From assembly GCA_963722175.1 (NCBI GenBank), contig CAVRKA010000005.1, positions 1-64,000 on the forward strand: a DNA stretch of 64,000 nt, written 5' to 3'. This document shows positions 50,818-59,355 of this stretch, one piece after another; position 1 is the first letter of the stretch; every line of letters starts with the position of its first letter. The notes beneath the pieces are model-generated. The model did no database searches. It had not been told where the DNA came from and worked only from the letters and a program-made list of their open reading frames with translations. The position numbers and the translations under genes were made by a program. The stretch is from WHSW01 sp963722175. Lineage in GTDB: Bacteria > Actinomycetota > Thermoleophilia > Solirubrobacterales > 70-9.

Positions 50818-52326
50818 CTACGCCGGCTTCGGCTTGCGCAGATACGAGCTCGCCTCGCGCAGCAGCGGCCGCTCCAGCAGCCAGGTCATCGCGGCCGTCA
50901 CCGCGACGTAGACCGCGAGCTCGAACAGCGCCAGGTCGAGGGTCCGGTCGGCGTCGATCGCGACCCGGATCAGCAGGACCGCAGCGGCGGCCGGGATCGT
51001 CGGCGCGATCGCGCGGACGAAGTGGCGGAGGATGCCGAGGGCGGGAAAGAGCTTCGCCAGGTAGTAGAAGCGAGCGCTCAGGGAAACCACGGTCAGACAG
51101 GCGATCCCGAACGCGAAACCGTCGAGGCCGTGGGAGAAGATCAGCGGCACGGACGTCGCGCAGAAGGTCACGAAGGCAAGCACGGTGACCACGGCGATCG
51201 GCTTCGTCTGCCCGTTCGCACGGTAGAACGCGGACCAGTTGAAGCCGATGTGGTTGATCGCGGCGGTGATCCCGAAGACCTGAAGCAGGATCAGCGCCTC
51301 CGACCACGTCTCGCCGATCCCGAACTCGATCAGGTCGGCGGCGAACAGCGAGAGCGCGACCCCGAACGGCACCCCCCACATGAGCGCGAGCCGGTTCGAC
51401 TTCACGAACGCCTCGAAGAGCAGCTCGGGGCGCTCAGTCACCCGGCAGATCGCCGGGTAGATCGCCTGGGTGACGACGGCGTCGACGCGGTCGGTGTACG
51501 CGGCGAAGCTGGCGGCGAGACCGATCGCCCCGGCGCCGGCGAGGCCGAGCGCGAGGTCGCCCACGTAGACGGAGACCTGCGCGATCCCGAGCCCGGCGGC
51601 CGCGGCGATCACCAGCGGCCACGAGAACGCGGCGTAGTCACGCAGAGTCGCGCCGTCGTAGCGCCAGCGCAACGGGTACTCGCGATTCAGGATCGCGACC
51701 GCGCCGCCCGCCCACGAACCGACCACCATGCCGATGATCAGGCTCCAGTAGCCGAGCCCCGCGATCGCCAGGACGATCGTGACGACGAAGCCGACGAGCG
51801 GATCGACCGCGGTCAGGATCCGCTGCCGGAGGAAGTCCATCCGCCGGTAGAAGACCCAGACCGGCGACTGCAGCGCCAGCCCCGGCAGGATCAGCGAGAG
51901 CACGAGCATCGGCGCGATCAGCTCGGTCTCGTCGTAGGCGAGCGCCAGCAGCGGGGCGACCACCGCGCAGATCAGCATCATGATCCCGGCCGAGGCGAGC
52001 TCCAGCGTGAACGCCCTTTGGAACGCGAGCTCCTGGTCGGTCTCGTCCTGCTGGATGTACTTGTCACCGACCGTGACCTGCTTGATCACCGTGATGATCG
52101 TGATCGCGAGCACGAGGATCGCCCAGACGCCGAACTCGCCGACGGTCAGGAAGCCCGCGACGACCACCGCCTTCAGCAGGTTGAGCGTCCCGATCGCGAT
52201 CAGGAAGCCCGAGTTGATCACCACCCCGCGGGCCGCCAGCCGGCGTCTCCCGGTCTCCGGGGGCCCGGCGAGAATCTCGGACTCGGCGATCCCCGGTGCG
52301 TTCGTCTCCAGGCCGAGCTCGCTCAC
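50818..52326 (-). CDS. Polysaccharide flippase (MOP/Wzx-like)
   Basis: 502 residues, about 12-14 helices. A charged N-terminus is followed by the first helix (VINSGFLIAIGTLNLLKAVV). Other landmarks are VTVGDKYIQQDETDQELAFQ, SPVWVFYRRMDFLRQRILTA (the cytoplasmic RxDF..QR motif seen in lipopolysaccharide O-unit flippases) and AIYPAICRVTERPELLFEAF. It would export lipid-linked repeat units made by the glycosyltransferases around it. It is followed by the GT2 and GT4 genes downstream. Confidence 0.85.
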   Translation of the reverse strand: MSELGLETNAPGIAESEILAGPPETGRRRLAARGVVINSGFLIAIGTLNLLKAVVVAGFLTVGEFGVWAILVLAITIITVIKQVTVGDKYIQQDETDQELAFQRAFTLELASAGIMMLICAVVAPLLALAYDETELIAPMLVLSLILPGLALQSPVWVFYRRMDFLRQRILTAVDPLVGFVVTIVLAIAGLGYWSLIIGMVVGSWAGGAVAILNREYPLRWRYDGATLRDYAAFSWPLVIAAAAGLGIAQVSVYVGDLALGLAGAGAIGLAASFAAYTDRVDAVVTQAIYPAICRVTERPELLFEAFVKSNRLALMWGVPFGVALSLFAADLIEFGIGETWSEALILLQVFGITAAINHIGFNWSAFYRANGQTKPIAVVTVLAFVTFCATSVPLIFSHGLDGFAFGIACLTVVSLSARFYYLAKLFPALGILRHFVRAIAPTIPAAAAVLLIRVAIDADRTLDLALFELAVYVAVTAAMTWLLERPLLREASSYLRKPKPA

Positions 52327-52350
52327 GCGGCCAAGGATCGCACGCGCGGC

Positions 52351-53538
52351 CTAGCCGGCCGCCCGGATCAGCAGACGCTCGATCGCCTCGTCGTAGGCGT
52401 CGACGGTGAGGCGCTCGCTGGTCTCGAACCCGCCGGAGCGCAGCCGCTCGCGCAGCGCGGGATCGTCACCGAGCTCGCGGATTGCTGCTGCGAGAGCCTC
52501 GCCGCCCTGATCGGGATCGAAGATCAGGCAGTTCTCACGCTCGCGCAGGAACTCGGCCGAGCCCCCGCGTCCGCTTGCGACAACCGGGGTGCCGACCGCC
52601 ATCGCTTCGAGGGGCACCAGGCCCCACGGCTCCTCCCAGCGAACCGGGAAGAGGACGACGTCGGCGTCGGCGTAGACGTCCCGGAGCCGATCGCGCTCGC
52701 TGCTCGTGAACGTGACCCGGTCGGCCACCCCCCGCTCGGATGCGAGCTGTCGCAGCTCGGCCAGATGGGCCGCGTCGCCGCCACCGACGACCGCGAGCGT
52801 TGCGCCGTCCGGCAGCAGCGCGACGGCCTCGATCGCGAGGTCGATCCCCTTGCGCGGATCGATCCGCCCGACGCAGGCGAGGCGCCACCGCCAGGGCGGT
52901 CGCGGCGCCGGCGCGAACAGGTCGCGCTCCACGCCGCGGTGGCCGACCTCCGACTCCGGCGGCTCGACCCCTTTCGCCCGGGCCTTGGTGCGCAGAGTCT
53001 CGCTGGCGAATTGGACGGGACCGACCGTCGCGACCTCGAAACGAGTCGGGATCCCCGTAAGCCGGTCAACCGCCGCGGCGGCAATGGCTGCCCGGTCCCG
53101 AAACATGCGCGTCCAGGCATCGACCTGTGGCCCGTAGGAAAGCCACTCGTCGCAGACGATCCCGGCCGCCGGGATCCCGGCCCGCCGGACGCGCTCGATC
53201 AGGCTCAGCGACATCCCCCCCATCGCCCACCAGGCGACCAGGGCCGGGCGAAACTCCTCCATGTGGCGATCAAGCGCCGCCGCGTTGGCACGCTCGATCG
53301 CCAGCCGCTCGCGCAGGCTCCGGCGCGGGAACTCGTGGTCGTGCCAGTACCAACGCAGCTCGCGGAAGACCTCGGACTCCTCCTCGCGCGGAGGCCGTCG
53401 GTCGAGGTCGTAGTCGGTCGTCAGCACCCGGACCTCGTGACCCCGCGAGCGCAGCTGTTCGACCGACGACTGCCAGGCGAGCTCGTACCCACCGAGACTG
53501 AGCGGCGGGTACATGTTCCCGACCGTCAGGACTCGCAT
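52351..53538 (-). CDS. GT4 family glycosyltransferase
   Basis: 395 residues. N-terminal domain MRVLTVGNMYPPLSLGGYEL, AWQSSVEQLRSRGHEVRVLT; donor domain ACVGRIDPRKGIDLAIEAVA, VVGGGDAAHLAELRQLASER and the E-x7-E type VRWEEPWGLVPLEAMAVGTP. The insertion GPVQFASETLRTKARAKGVE is normal for this group. It stands 3 bases downstream of the flippase-direction neighbour (methyltransferase end at 53542), so it is coupled with it. Substrate unknown. Confidence 0.88.
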   Translation of the reverse strand: MRVLTVGNMYPPLSLGGYELAWQSSVEQLRSRGHEVRVLTTDYDLDRRPPREEESEVFRELRWYWHDHEFPRRSLRERLAIERANAAALDRHMEEFRPALVAWWAMGGMSLSLIERVRRAGIPAAGIVCDEWLSYGPQVDAWTRMFRDRAAIAAAAVDRLTGIPTRFEVATVGPVQFASETLRTKARAKGVEPPESEVGHRGVERDLFAPAPRPPWRWRLACVGRIDPRKGIDLAIEAVALLPDGATLAVVGGGDAAHLAELRQLASERGVADRVTFTSSERDRLRDVYADADVVLFPVRWEEPWGLVPLEAMAVGTPVVASGRGGSAEFLRERENCLIFDPDQGGEALAAAIRELGDDPALRERLRSGGFETSERLTVDAYDEAIERLLIRAAG

Positions 53539-53541
53539 CGC

Positions 53542-54234
53542 CTAGAGGCGCGCCCGCAAGCGGGCGCCGAGGGATGGTCGCGGCACGCGGGCCATCAGCG
53601 CCTCGCGGTGGGCCACGATCGGCTCGGCGAGGTAGGCGTCGAACTCGCTGGTCTCGCCGAAGAACCGCTCGCGATAGCCGAAGCCTCCGTCCCAGAACAG
53701 CGTCAGGACCCGCTCCTCGGCGGTCAGCTGGTCCGCCACCCCGTCGGGGAAGTAGAAGGCCGGGTTGGCGTGGATGACGTGTGGCTTGGCGACGAAGTCG
53801 AGCCCGCGTGGGTCGACCTCGACCAGCCAGCGGTGATGGGACCAGCCCACGTACGGGCCGATCACTCCCCAGCTCTGCTCCTCCAGTCGCGACGGGACCT
53901 CGATGTAGCCGGCGCGAGCGACCCGGTTGAGCTCGGCGCAGACACGGATCGGGTCACGAAGATCCTCGAGCGTGTGCGAGCAGACCGCGAAGTCGAACTG
54001 CCGATCGGCGAACGGCCACGGCTCGGAATCGCAGATGTCGCGACAGACCCAGGTGCCGGCGTCGAAGCGCTCCTTCTCCGGGTCGCTGCGGTCGTAGACG
54101 CCGCGGGTCTCGTACGGCATCAGGTCGATCACCCAATCCGCCCGCTCCCAGGGACTCCCCCAGCCGCCGACGTCGAGCACGAGCTCCTCGCCGCCGAGCA
54201 TTCCCTCGATCCGCTCCTTGCTTGCCGGCAGCAT
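53542..54234 (-). CDS. SAM-dependent methyltransferase-like protein
   Basis: 230 residues from ATG 54234; the longer frame upstream is antisense to the next gene. Motif I is LVLDVGGWGSPWERADWVID. Further on, SEPWPFADRQFDFAVCSHTL and EDLRDPIRVCAELNRVARAG form the post-I and motif IV/V region of class I methyltransferases (D..F..C.H..EH..DP.R...E..RV). Motif I is unusual (DVGGWGSP rather than DxGxGxG), so substrate or even activity is uncertain. It probably modifies a sugar of the glycan. Confidence 0.65.
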   Translation of the reverse strand: MLPASKERIEGMLGGEELVLDVGGWGSPWERADWVIDLMPYETRGVYDRSDPEKERFDAGTWVCRDICDSEPWPFADRQFDFAVCSHTLEDLRDPIRVCAELNRVARAGYIEVPSRLEEQSWGVIGPYVGWSHHRWLVEVDPRGLDFVAKPHVIHANPAFYFPDGVADQLTAEERVLTLFWDGGFGYRERFFGETSEFDAYLAEPIVAHREALMARVPRPSLGARLRARL

Positions 54235-54265
54235 CCCGGCGGATTCTGGCGTTACTGTGAGCGCG

Positions 54266-55261
54266 ATGAGCCGCGCCTCGACCGGGCCCGGGCCGCGGAT
54301 GTCCGTGGTGGTCGCCACCCACAATCGCTCCTCGCAGCTCGGCGAGCTGCTCGCCGGGCTCCGGTCGCAGAGCCTCGACCGGGACTCGTTCGAGGTCGTC
54401 GTCGTCGATGACGGCTCGACCGACGGCACCCGTGCGGTGCTCGCGGCCGAGGCGGGGCGCGACGGGCCGCGCCTGCGAGTGATCGAGCGCCAGGTGAGCG
54501 GTGGCCCGGCGACCGCTCGCGACCAGGGCTGGCGCGCGGCCCGGGGCGCGGTGATCGCGTTCACCGACGACGACTGCGTTCCCGAGCCCGGCTGGCTCGA
54601 GGCGGGGTTGGCCGCCTCCGCCGACGGCGAGCTGGCGCTCGTCCAGGGGCGAACGGAGCCCCCCGAAGGGGAGTTCGAGCGGCTGGGGCCGTTCGAGAAG
54701 CCGTTCACGCGCACGATCCGCGTCCGGGAGCTCGATCCGGCGTTTCAGACCTGCAACGTCTTCTACGCCCGCTCGCTGCTGGAGCGGATCGGCGGCTTCG
54801 ACACCGCCGCCTTCGGCCGCCACCCGGGCGGTGAGGACTCGGACCTCGCCTGGCGCGCGATCGAGGCCGGCGCCCGGCCGGTGTTCTGCGACGCCGCCGT
54901 CGTCCGGCATGCGGTCAACCGGCTCGGACCGCTCGGCAAGCTGCGGGTCGCGGCGCGGTGGACGACCCCGTTGCAGGTCTACGCCCGCCATCCGGAGCTC
55001 CGCCGGGCCCACTTCACCCACCGGGTGTTCTGGAAGCACTCCCACTACCTGCTCGTCCGGGCGCTGCTCGCCGCCGCCCTGCCGCGCCGGCTGCGGTTCC
55101 TGGCGCCGTGGCTGGTCGTCCCCTACCTGCGCCACCTGATCGCGCGGGGGCGGGTCGAGGGCGGCGGGCCGCTGCTGGCACCGTTCTACATCGCTCACGA
55201 CCTGGTCGAGCTCGTGACCGTGATCAGGGCCGCGATCCGCTACCGGATCCCGATGCTCTGA
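54266..55261 (+). CDS. GT2 family glycosyltransferase
   Basis: 331 residues from ATG 54266 (an internal ATG at 54299, MSVVVATHNR, is also possible). GT-A motifs: VVVATHNRSSQLGELLAGL, VVVVDDGSTDGTRAVLAAEA, AFTDDDCVPEPGWLEAG (DxD) and GRHPGGEDSDLAWRAIEAGA (ED). It diverges from the methyltransferase gene by 31 bases. Its last 38 bases overlap the end of the leftward GT2-GT4 gene, so the two converge. Confidence 0.88.
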   Translation: MSRASTGPGPRMSVVVATHNRSSQLGELLAGLRSQSLDRDSFEVVVVDDGSTDGTRAVLAAEAGRDGPRLRVIERQVSGGPATARDQGWRAARGAVIAFTDDDCVPEPGWLEAGLAASADGELALVQGRTEPPEGEFERLGPFEKPFTRTIRVRELDPAFQTCNVFYARSLLERIGGFDTAAFGRHPGGEDSDLAWRAIEAGARPVFCDAAVVRHAVNRLGPLGKLRVAARWTTPLQVYARHPELRRAHFTHRVFWKHSHYLLVRALLAAALPRRLRFLAPWLVVPYLRHLIARGRVEGGGPLLAPFYIAHDLVELVTVIRAAIRYRIPML

Positions 55262-57329
55262 TCAGCTCGGCGAGGCGCGCCGCCTCGCGGGCGACGTCGC
55301 AGTGCTCGAGCACGAAGGCGCGGCCGGCGACGCCCATCGCGGCCCGGCGGTCGCCCGGAAGCGCGAGCAGCTCGACGATCGCCGCCGCGAGCTCGGCCGG
55401 CGAGCCCGGGGGCACCAGCCTCCCCCATTCCGGCGAGACGACTTCCGGCAGGCCGACCTCGTCGGTGGCGACGACCGGCACCTCCATCGCCAGCGCCTCC
55501 TTGACGACGACCGGCATCGAGTCCCGATCGCCGTCGGCGGCGATCACGCACGGCATCGCCAGCACGTCGGCATCCTCGAGCAGCTCGCGGACCGCGTCGG
55601 AGTCCGGAGCGGTCGGCAGCTCGACCACGCGCTCGAGCCCGAACTCGCCGACCTGCGCCTCGAGCCGCGGCCGCAGCGGGCCGTCGCCGGCGATCACGAC
55701 CCGGACGCCCTGATCGCCGCGAGCGAGGATTCCCGCCGCCTCGATCAGGTCGGCGAACCCCTTCTTCTCGACGTAGCGACCGATCGCAACCACCGTCCGC
55801 CCGCCCGGATACGGGGTCCGGCGACGGAAGCGCTCGCCGTCGACGCCCATGATCACCGTGTGCACCTTTGCGGAGCGATCGCCGTCGAGGGTCGCCTGCA
55901 GGTCGCGGCGCGTGTACTCGCAGGAGGCGGCCACGAACTCGGCCGCCGCGAGTTTCTGGACGAGGCCGTTCGGCTTTGCGTAGATGTCGTACGCGTGCGC
56001 GGCGATGCTGACCGGGACCCCGGCAAGGCGACCGGCCCGCAGCGCGTGGGTCGCCGCCGGCGATGCGAAGTGGACGTGCACGTGGCGATCCGCGGTCGTG
56101 ATCAGCCGCCGGGCGAGCGGCGCCAGGCCGCGCAGTGGTAGCCGCTCGTCCTCGGGCCACCGGCGGCGCGTCAGCAGGTCGCGGAGGCAGCGCCACGGGT
56201 GGCGGCTGACGAGCCACGCCAGAGCTCCGGCCCGATCGGCCGGACCCTCGTCCTCCAGGTAGTCGACCCGCAGGCCGCGTGCCGCGCCGAGCAGCGGGCG
56301 CTGCGGCCGGGCCGCGGCCTCGACCCGGACCGGCCAGCCCGCGTCACGCAGGGCGGCGATCTCGCCTGCGACGAAGGTCTCCGAGATCGCCGGGAAGGTG
56401 TCGATCGCGACCACGATGCCGCCCGCGACAGCCGGCTGCGGGCGCGGCGCCGCGTTGCCACGCCGGTAGCCGAGCGCCCGAGCGATCGCGACCGCGCCGT
56501 CGACGAGCTTCATCCTCCCCCGCTCGGGCTGGCCGGCGATCGCGAATCCGGGGGCCCCGAGCGCCGCCCGCGCGACCGGCGCCGCGGCCCGGGGCGGCGG
56601 CGACGCGCCCGGATGACGGCGGTTCTGCCACGCGTTGCCGGCCGCCCAGCGGGCGATCTGGGCTCGCAGGCCGCCCAACGTCGTCTTGGGCGGATGGGTG
56701 ACGCGCGCCTCCGGCCGCCCCTCGATCTCCCAGCCCCTGGCGCCGAGGCGCCAGCAAAGCTCGATGTCCCCGCCCGAGACGATCCCCTCGGCGAAGCCGC
56801 CGACGTCGGCCCAGGCGCTGCGGCGGACGAGCAGGTTTCCGGTCGCCGCGGCCGCCCCGAAGCCGAGTCGCAGGCTGCGGTCCTGGTCGACGTTCCCGCG
56901 CGCCGCCGCCCACCGCGCCGCCAGCGTCGGGGGCGCGGCGCCGATGTCGATCGTTCCCGCGAGGGCGCCGACGCGGCTGCCGACCGCGGCTCGGAAGTAG
57001 GCGTCCAACAAGCCTGGGTCGGGCTGGCAATCCGCGTCGGTGAACAGGAGCCACGGATTGACGGCGGCCTCGGCGCCGAGGTTGCGCGCGTAGTAGGAGG
57101 ACGGCTGGTCGGCCGCCTCGACCACGTGGAAGCGCTCCGGCAGTCCGTCCCAGCCACCGGCGTGACCGAAGCTGTTGTCGGCCAGCACGACCTCGTCGCC
57201 GTCGGCGAGCCGGAGCCTCGCCAGCGCGCTCACCGTCCGCGCCGCCGCTTCGGCGTCGCCGGCGAACGGCACGACGACGCTCACCGCGGGCCGTCGGCCG
57301 GGTGCGGCGACGACCTCGTCCATCATCAT
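55224..57329 (-). CDS. GT2-GT4 fusion glycosyltransferase
   Basis: 701 residues from the first of three successive ATG codons (57329, 57326, 57323); the frame above is antisense noise. Residues ~1-300 are a GT2 domain (AVSVVVPFAGDAEAAARTVS, WLLFTDADCQPDPGLLDAYF with DxD, VSGGDIELCWRLGARGWEIE). Residues ~330-700 are a GT4 domain (GGIVVAIDTFPAISETFVAG, VSIAAHAYDIYAKPNGLV, VVAIGRYVEKKGFADLIEAA, MPVVVKEALAMEVPVVATDE in place of the E-x7-E segment). Joining of inverting GT-A and retaining GT-B modules in one chain suggests two successive sugar transfers. Confidence 0.82.
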   Translation of the reverse strand: MMMDEVVAAPGRRPAVSVVVPFAGDAEAAARTVSALARLRLADGDEVVLADNSFGHAGGWDGLPERFHVVEAADQPSSYYARNLGAEAAVNPWLLFTDADCQPDPGLLDAYFRAAVGSRVGALAGTIDIGAAPPTLAARWAAARGNVDQDRSLRLGFGAAAATGNLLVRRSAWADVGGFAEGIVSGGDIELCWRLGARGWEIEGRPEARVTHPPKTTLGGLRAQIARWAAGNAWQNRRHPGASPPPRAAAPVARAALGAPGFAIAGQPERGRMKLVDGAVAIARALGYRRGNAAPRPQPAVAGGIVVAIDTFPAISETFVAGEIAALRDAGWPVRVEAAARPQRPLLGAARGLRVDYLEDEGPADRAGALAWLVSRHPWRCLRDLLTRRRWPEDERLPLRGLAPLARRLITTADRHVHVHFASPAATHALRAGRLAGVPVSIAAHAYDIYAKPNGLVQKLAAAEFVAASCEYTRRDLQATLDGDRSAKVHTVIMGVDGERFRRRTPYPGGRTVVAIGRYVEKKGFADLIEAAGILARGDQGVRVVIAGDGPLRPRLEAQVGEFGLERVVELPTAPDSDAVRELLEDADVLAMPCVIAADGDRDSMPVVVKEALAMEVPVVATDEVGLPEVVSPEWGRLVPPGSPAELAAAIVELLALPGDRRAAMGVAGRAFVLEHCDVAREAARLAELIRASGSGSGSRP

Positions 57330-57345
57330 TTTCCGAACTCTAGGT

Positions 57346-58326
57346 GTGACCAGACCGGAACTCTCGATCATCGTGCCCACCCACCGGCGGCCGGATCGGC
57401 TGCGGGCGACGCTCGCCGCGCTCGGGCCGCAGGCCCAGGACGCGAACGCAGAGGTGATCGTGGTCGACGACGGGTCCGGGGACACGTCCTCCGCCGCGGC
57501 CGAGCTCGGCGACCGGTTCCCGGCCGTGCTCCGCACCACCGCGCTGGCGGTCAACTCCGGGCCCGGCGTCGCACGCAACGCCGGGGTCGCGCTCGCCCGG
57601 GCGCCGGTGCTCGTCTTCTTCGGCGACGACATCACCCCGTCCCCGGGCACGGTCGCCCGCCACCGCGCATTCCACGACGAGCACCCCGACCAGGACGACG
57701 CGGTCCTCGGGCGGATCGTGCCGAGCGCCGAGGCGGACTCCCCGTTCGCGCGCTGGTTGCACGACGACGGCAAGCAGTTCGCCTTCGGCTCGCTGCGCGC
57801 CGACGTGCCGGTCCCGGCGCCGATCTTCTACGCCGCCAACTGCTCGCTGAAGCGAACGCTGTTCGACCGGGCCGGGGGCTTCGACGAGCGGTTCGCCTTC
57901 GGCCACGAGGAGCACGAGCTCTCCCACCGGCTGCGGCGCGCGGGCATGCGCCTCGCGTACGACCCGGACGCCGTCGCCGAGCACCACCATCCCACCGACC
58001 TGTGGACGACCCTGGTCCGCATGCGCCGCTTCGGCGGCTCGTTCCGCCTCCTGACCGAGCTCGTTCCGGCGGAACGGCCGCCCCGGCATCCGGGGGCCAG
58101 GCATCGGATCAAGGCCGCGGCGCTGACCGCCGCCGCGGCGGTCCCGGCCCCGGCCGGGCCACTCGCCCGGAGGACGACCTGGGAGTTCCTCTGCGAGGAG
58201 GCCCACCGTGAGGGCTACTGGGAGACGCCGGAACCGCCCTCCGGCGCCCCGGTCCGGATCGGCGCCCGGCTCGCCGGGCTGGCGCGCCGCGATCAGGAAC
58301 GAGGGCGCCAGCCGGCTCCGAGGTAG
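57346..58326 (+). CDS. GT2 family glycosyltransferase
   Basis: 326 residues from GTG 57346, only 16 bases from the divergent fusion gene. GT-A motifs: LSIIVPTHRRPDRLRATLAA, VIVVDDGSGDTSSAAAEL, PVLVFFGDDITPSPGTVARH (DD metal site) and FDERFAFGHEEHELSHRLRR. It ends with a basic region. The end overlaps the next leftward gene by 34 bases. Substrate unknown. Confidence 0.87.
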   Translation: MTRPELSIIVPTHRRPDRLRATLAALGPQAQDANAEVIVVDDGSGDTSSAAAELGDRFPAVLRTTALAVNSGPGVARNAGVALARAPVLVFFGDDITPSPGTVARHRAFHDEHPDQDDAVLGRIVPSAEADSPFARWLHDDGKQFAFGSLRADVPVPAPIFYAANCSLKRTLFDRAGGFDERFAFGHEEHELSHRLRRAGMRLAYDPDAVAEHHHPTDLWTTLVRMRRFGGSFRLLTELVPAERPPRHPGARHRIKAAALTAAAAVPAPAGPLARRTTWEFLCEEAHREGYWETPEPPSGAPVRIGARLAGLARRDQERGRQPAPR

Positions 58327-59279
58327 GCGGGGCGCATCCGTCGCAGCATCTCGACCCCGTCGCGCTTGCGGCCCGCCTGAATCCCGCGCCGCGCCTCGAG
58401 CGCGGCCGGCAGCTCGCCGGCAGCCGCGCGCCATGCCCGCAGCAGCAGGGCCCCCTCGCCGCGCAGGTATGCCCGCAACAGCGACCCGAACCTGCGGGCC
58501 ACGGCCCAGGGCACGAACGCGAACAGCGCCGGGGCGGGAAAGTCCTTGGCCATCATCAGCAGGATGTTCCGATGACACTGAAAGAGCTCGAACCCGGCGA
58601 TCCTCGAGCTCGACTCCCCGCCGACGTGGTAGGCGACCGCGGTGTGCTCGTAGAAGCAGTTCCAGCCGGCGAGCTGCGCGCGGAGCCCCCAGTCGACGTC
58701 CTCGATGTAGGCGAAGAAGCGCTCGTCGAACAGTCCCACCTCCTGCAGCGCCCGGCGCCGGTACAGGGCCGCCGCCGCGCACGCCGAGAGCACCCACGGC
58801 GACCCGTCGTACTGGCCCCGGTCCCGCTCACCCTTGCCCCGGCGGACGCAGTACCCGTCCCACCCCACCAGGTCGCCGGCGCCGTCGAGCACGTTGCGCC
58901 GTGACCACTCGAGCAGCTTCGAGGCGACCGATCCGGCCGACGCCTCGCGCCGCAGGACCGTCGTCGTCGCCGCCAGCCAGCCGGGCTCCAGCTCGACGTC
59001 GTTGTTGAGCAGGGCGACGTACTCGCTCTCGCTCGCCGCGATTCCCCGGTTGACGGCGCCGGCGAACCCATGGTTCTCCTCCAGCGCCAGGACCCTGACC
59101 TGCGGCCAGCGCTCGGCGAGGAACTCGACCGAGCCGTCACTCGACCCGTTGTCGACCACGATCGTGTCGAAATCGTCGTACTCCTGCGCCTCGAGGCTCT
59201 CGAGCACGCCCTCGAGCTGCCGACGCCCGTTCCAGCTCGGAATCACCACCGAGACGCTCGGCGGTCCGGCGGTTCTCAT
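58293..59279 (-). CDS. GT2 family glycosyltransferase (rhamnosyltransferase-like)
   Basis: 328 residues from ATG 59279. Motifs: VSVVIPSWNGRRQLEGVLES, DTIVVDNGSSDGSVEFLAER, NHGFAGAVNRGIAASESEYV, ALLNNDVELEPGWLA (DxD as NDVE) and FDERFFAYIEDVDWGLRAQL. The WNG..QL, VDNGS and NHGFAGAVNRG blocks are the dTDP-rhamnosyl transferase (WbbL) style, though the sugar is inference. Near residue 240 a hydrophobic patch (ALFAFVPWAVARRFG) may bind the membrane. It lies next to argS on the same strand with a 76-base gap. Confidence 0.87.
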   Translation of the reverse strand: MRTAGPPSVSVVIPSWNGRRQLEGVLESLEAQEYDDFDTIVVDNGSSDGSVEFLAERWPQVRVLALEENHGFAGAVNRGIAASESEYVALLNNDVELEPGWLAATTTVLRREASAGSVASKLLEWSRRNVLDGAGDLVGWDGYCVRRGKGERDRGQYDGSPWVLSACAAAALYRRRALQEVGLFDERFFAYIEDVDWGLRAQLAGWNCFYEHTAVAYHVGGESSSRIAGFELFQCHRNILLMMAKDFPAPALFAFVPWAVARRFGSLLRAYLRGEGALLLRAWRAAAGELPAALEARRGIQAGRKRDGVEMLRRMRPAYLGAGWRPRS

Positions 59280-59355
59280 GCCGCCAGGGTAGTCAGGGGT
59301 TATCCGCGGCGCGCCGCTCGATGCGAACGCTGCCGCAGCCGGGCGCAAGTTGCGG

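Noticed and set aside
49837..54411. Very long forward open frame of 1524 codons
   Set aside because: It runs antisense to four clear glycosyltransferase and flippase genes; high GC keeps the opposite frame open. Composition is Arg/Asp/Glu-rich and without motifs.
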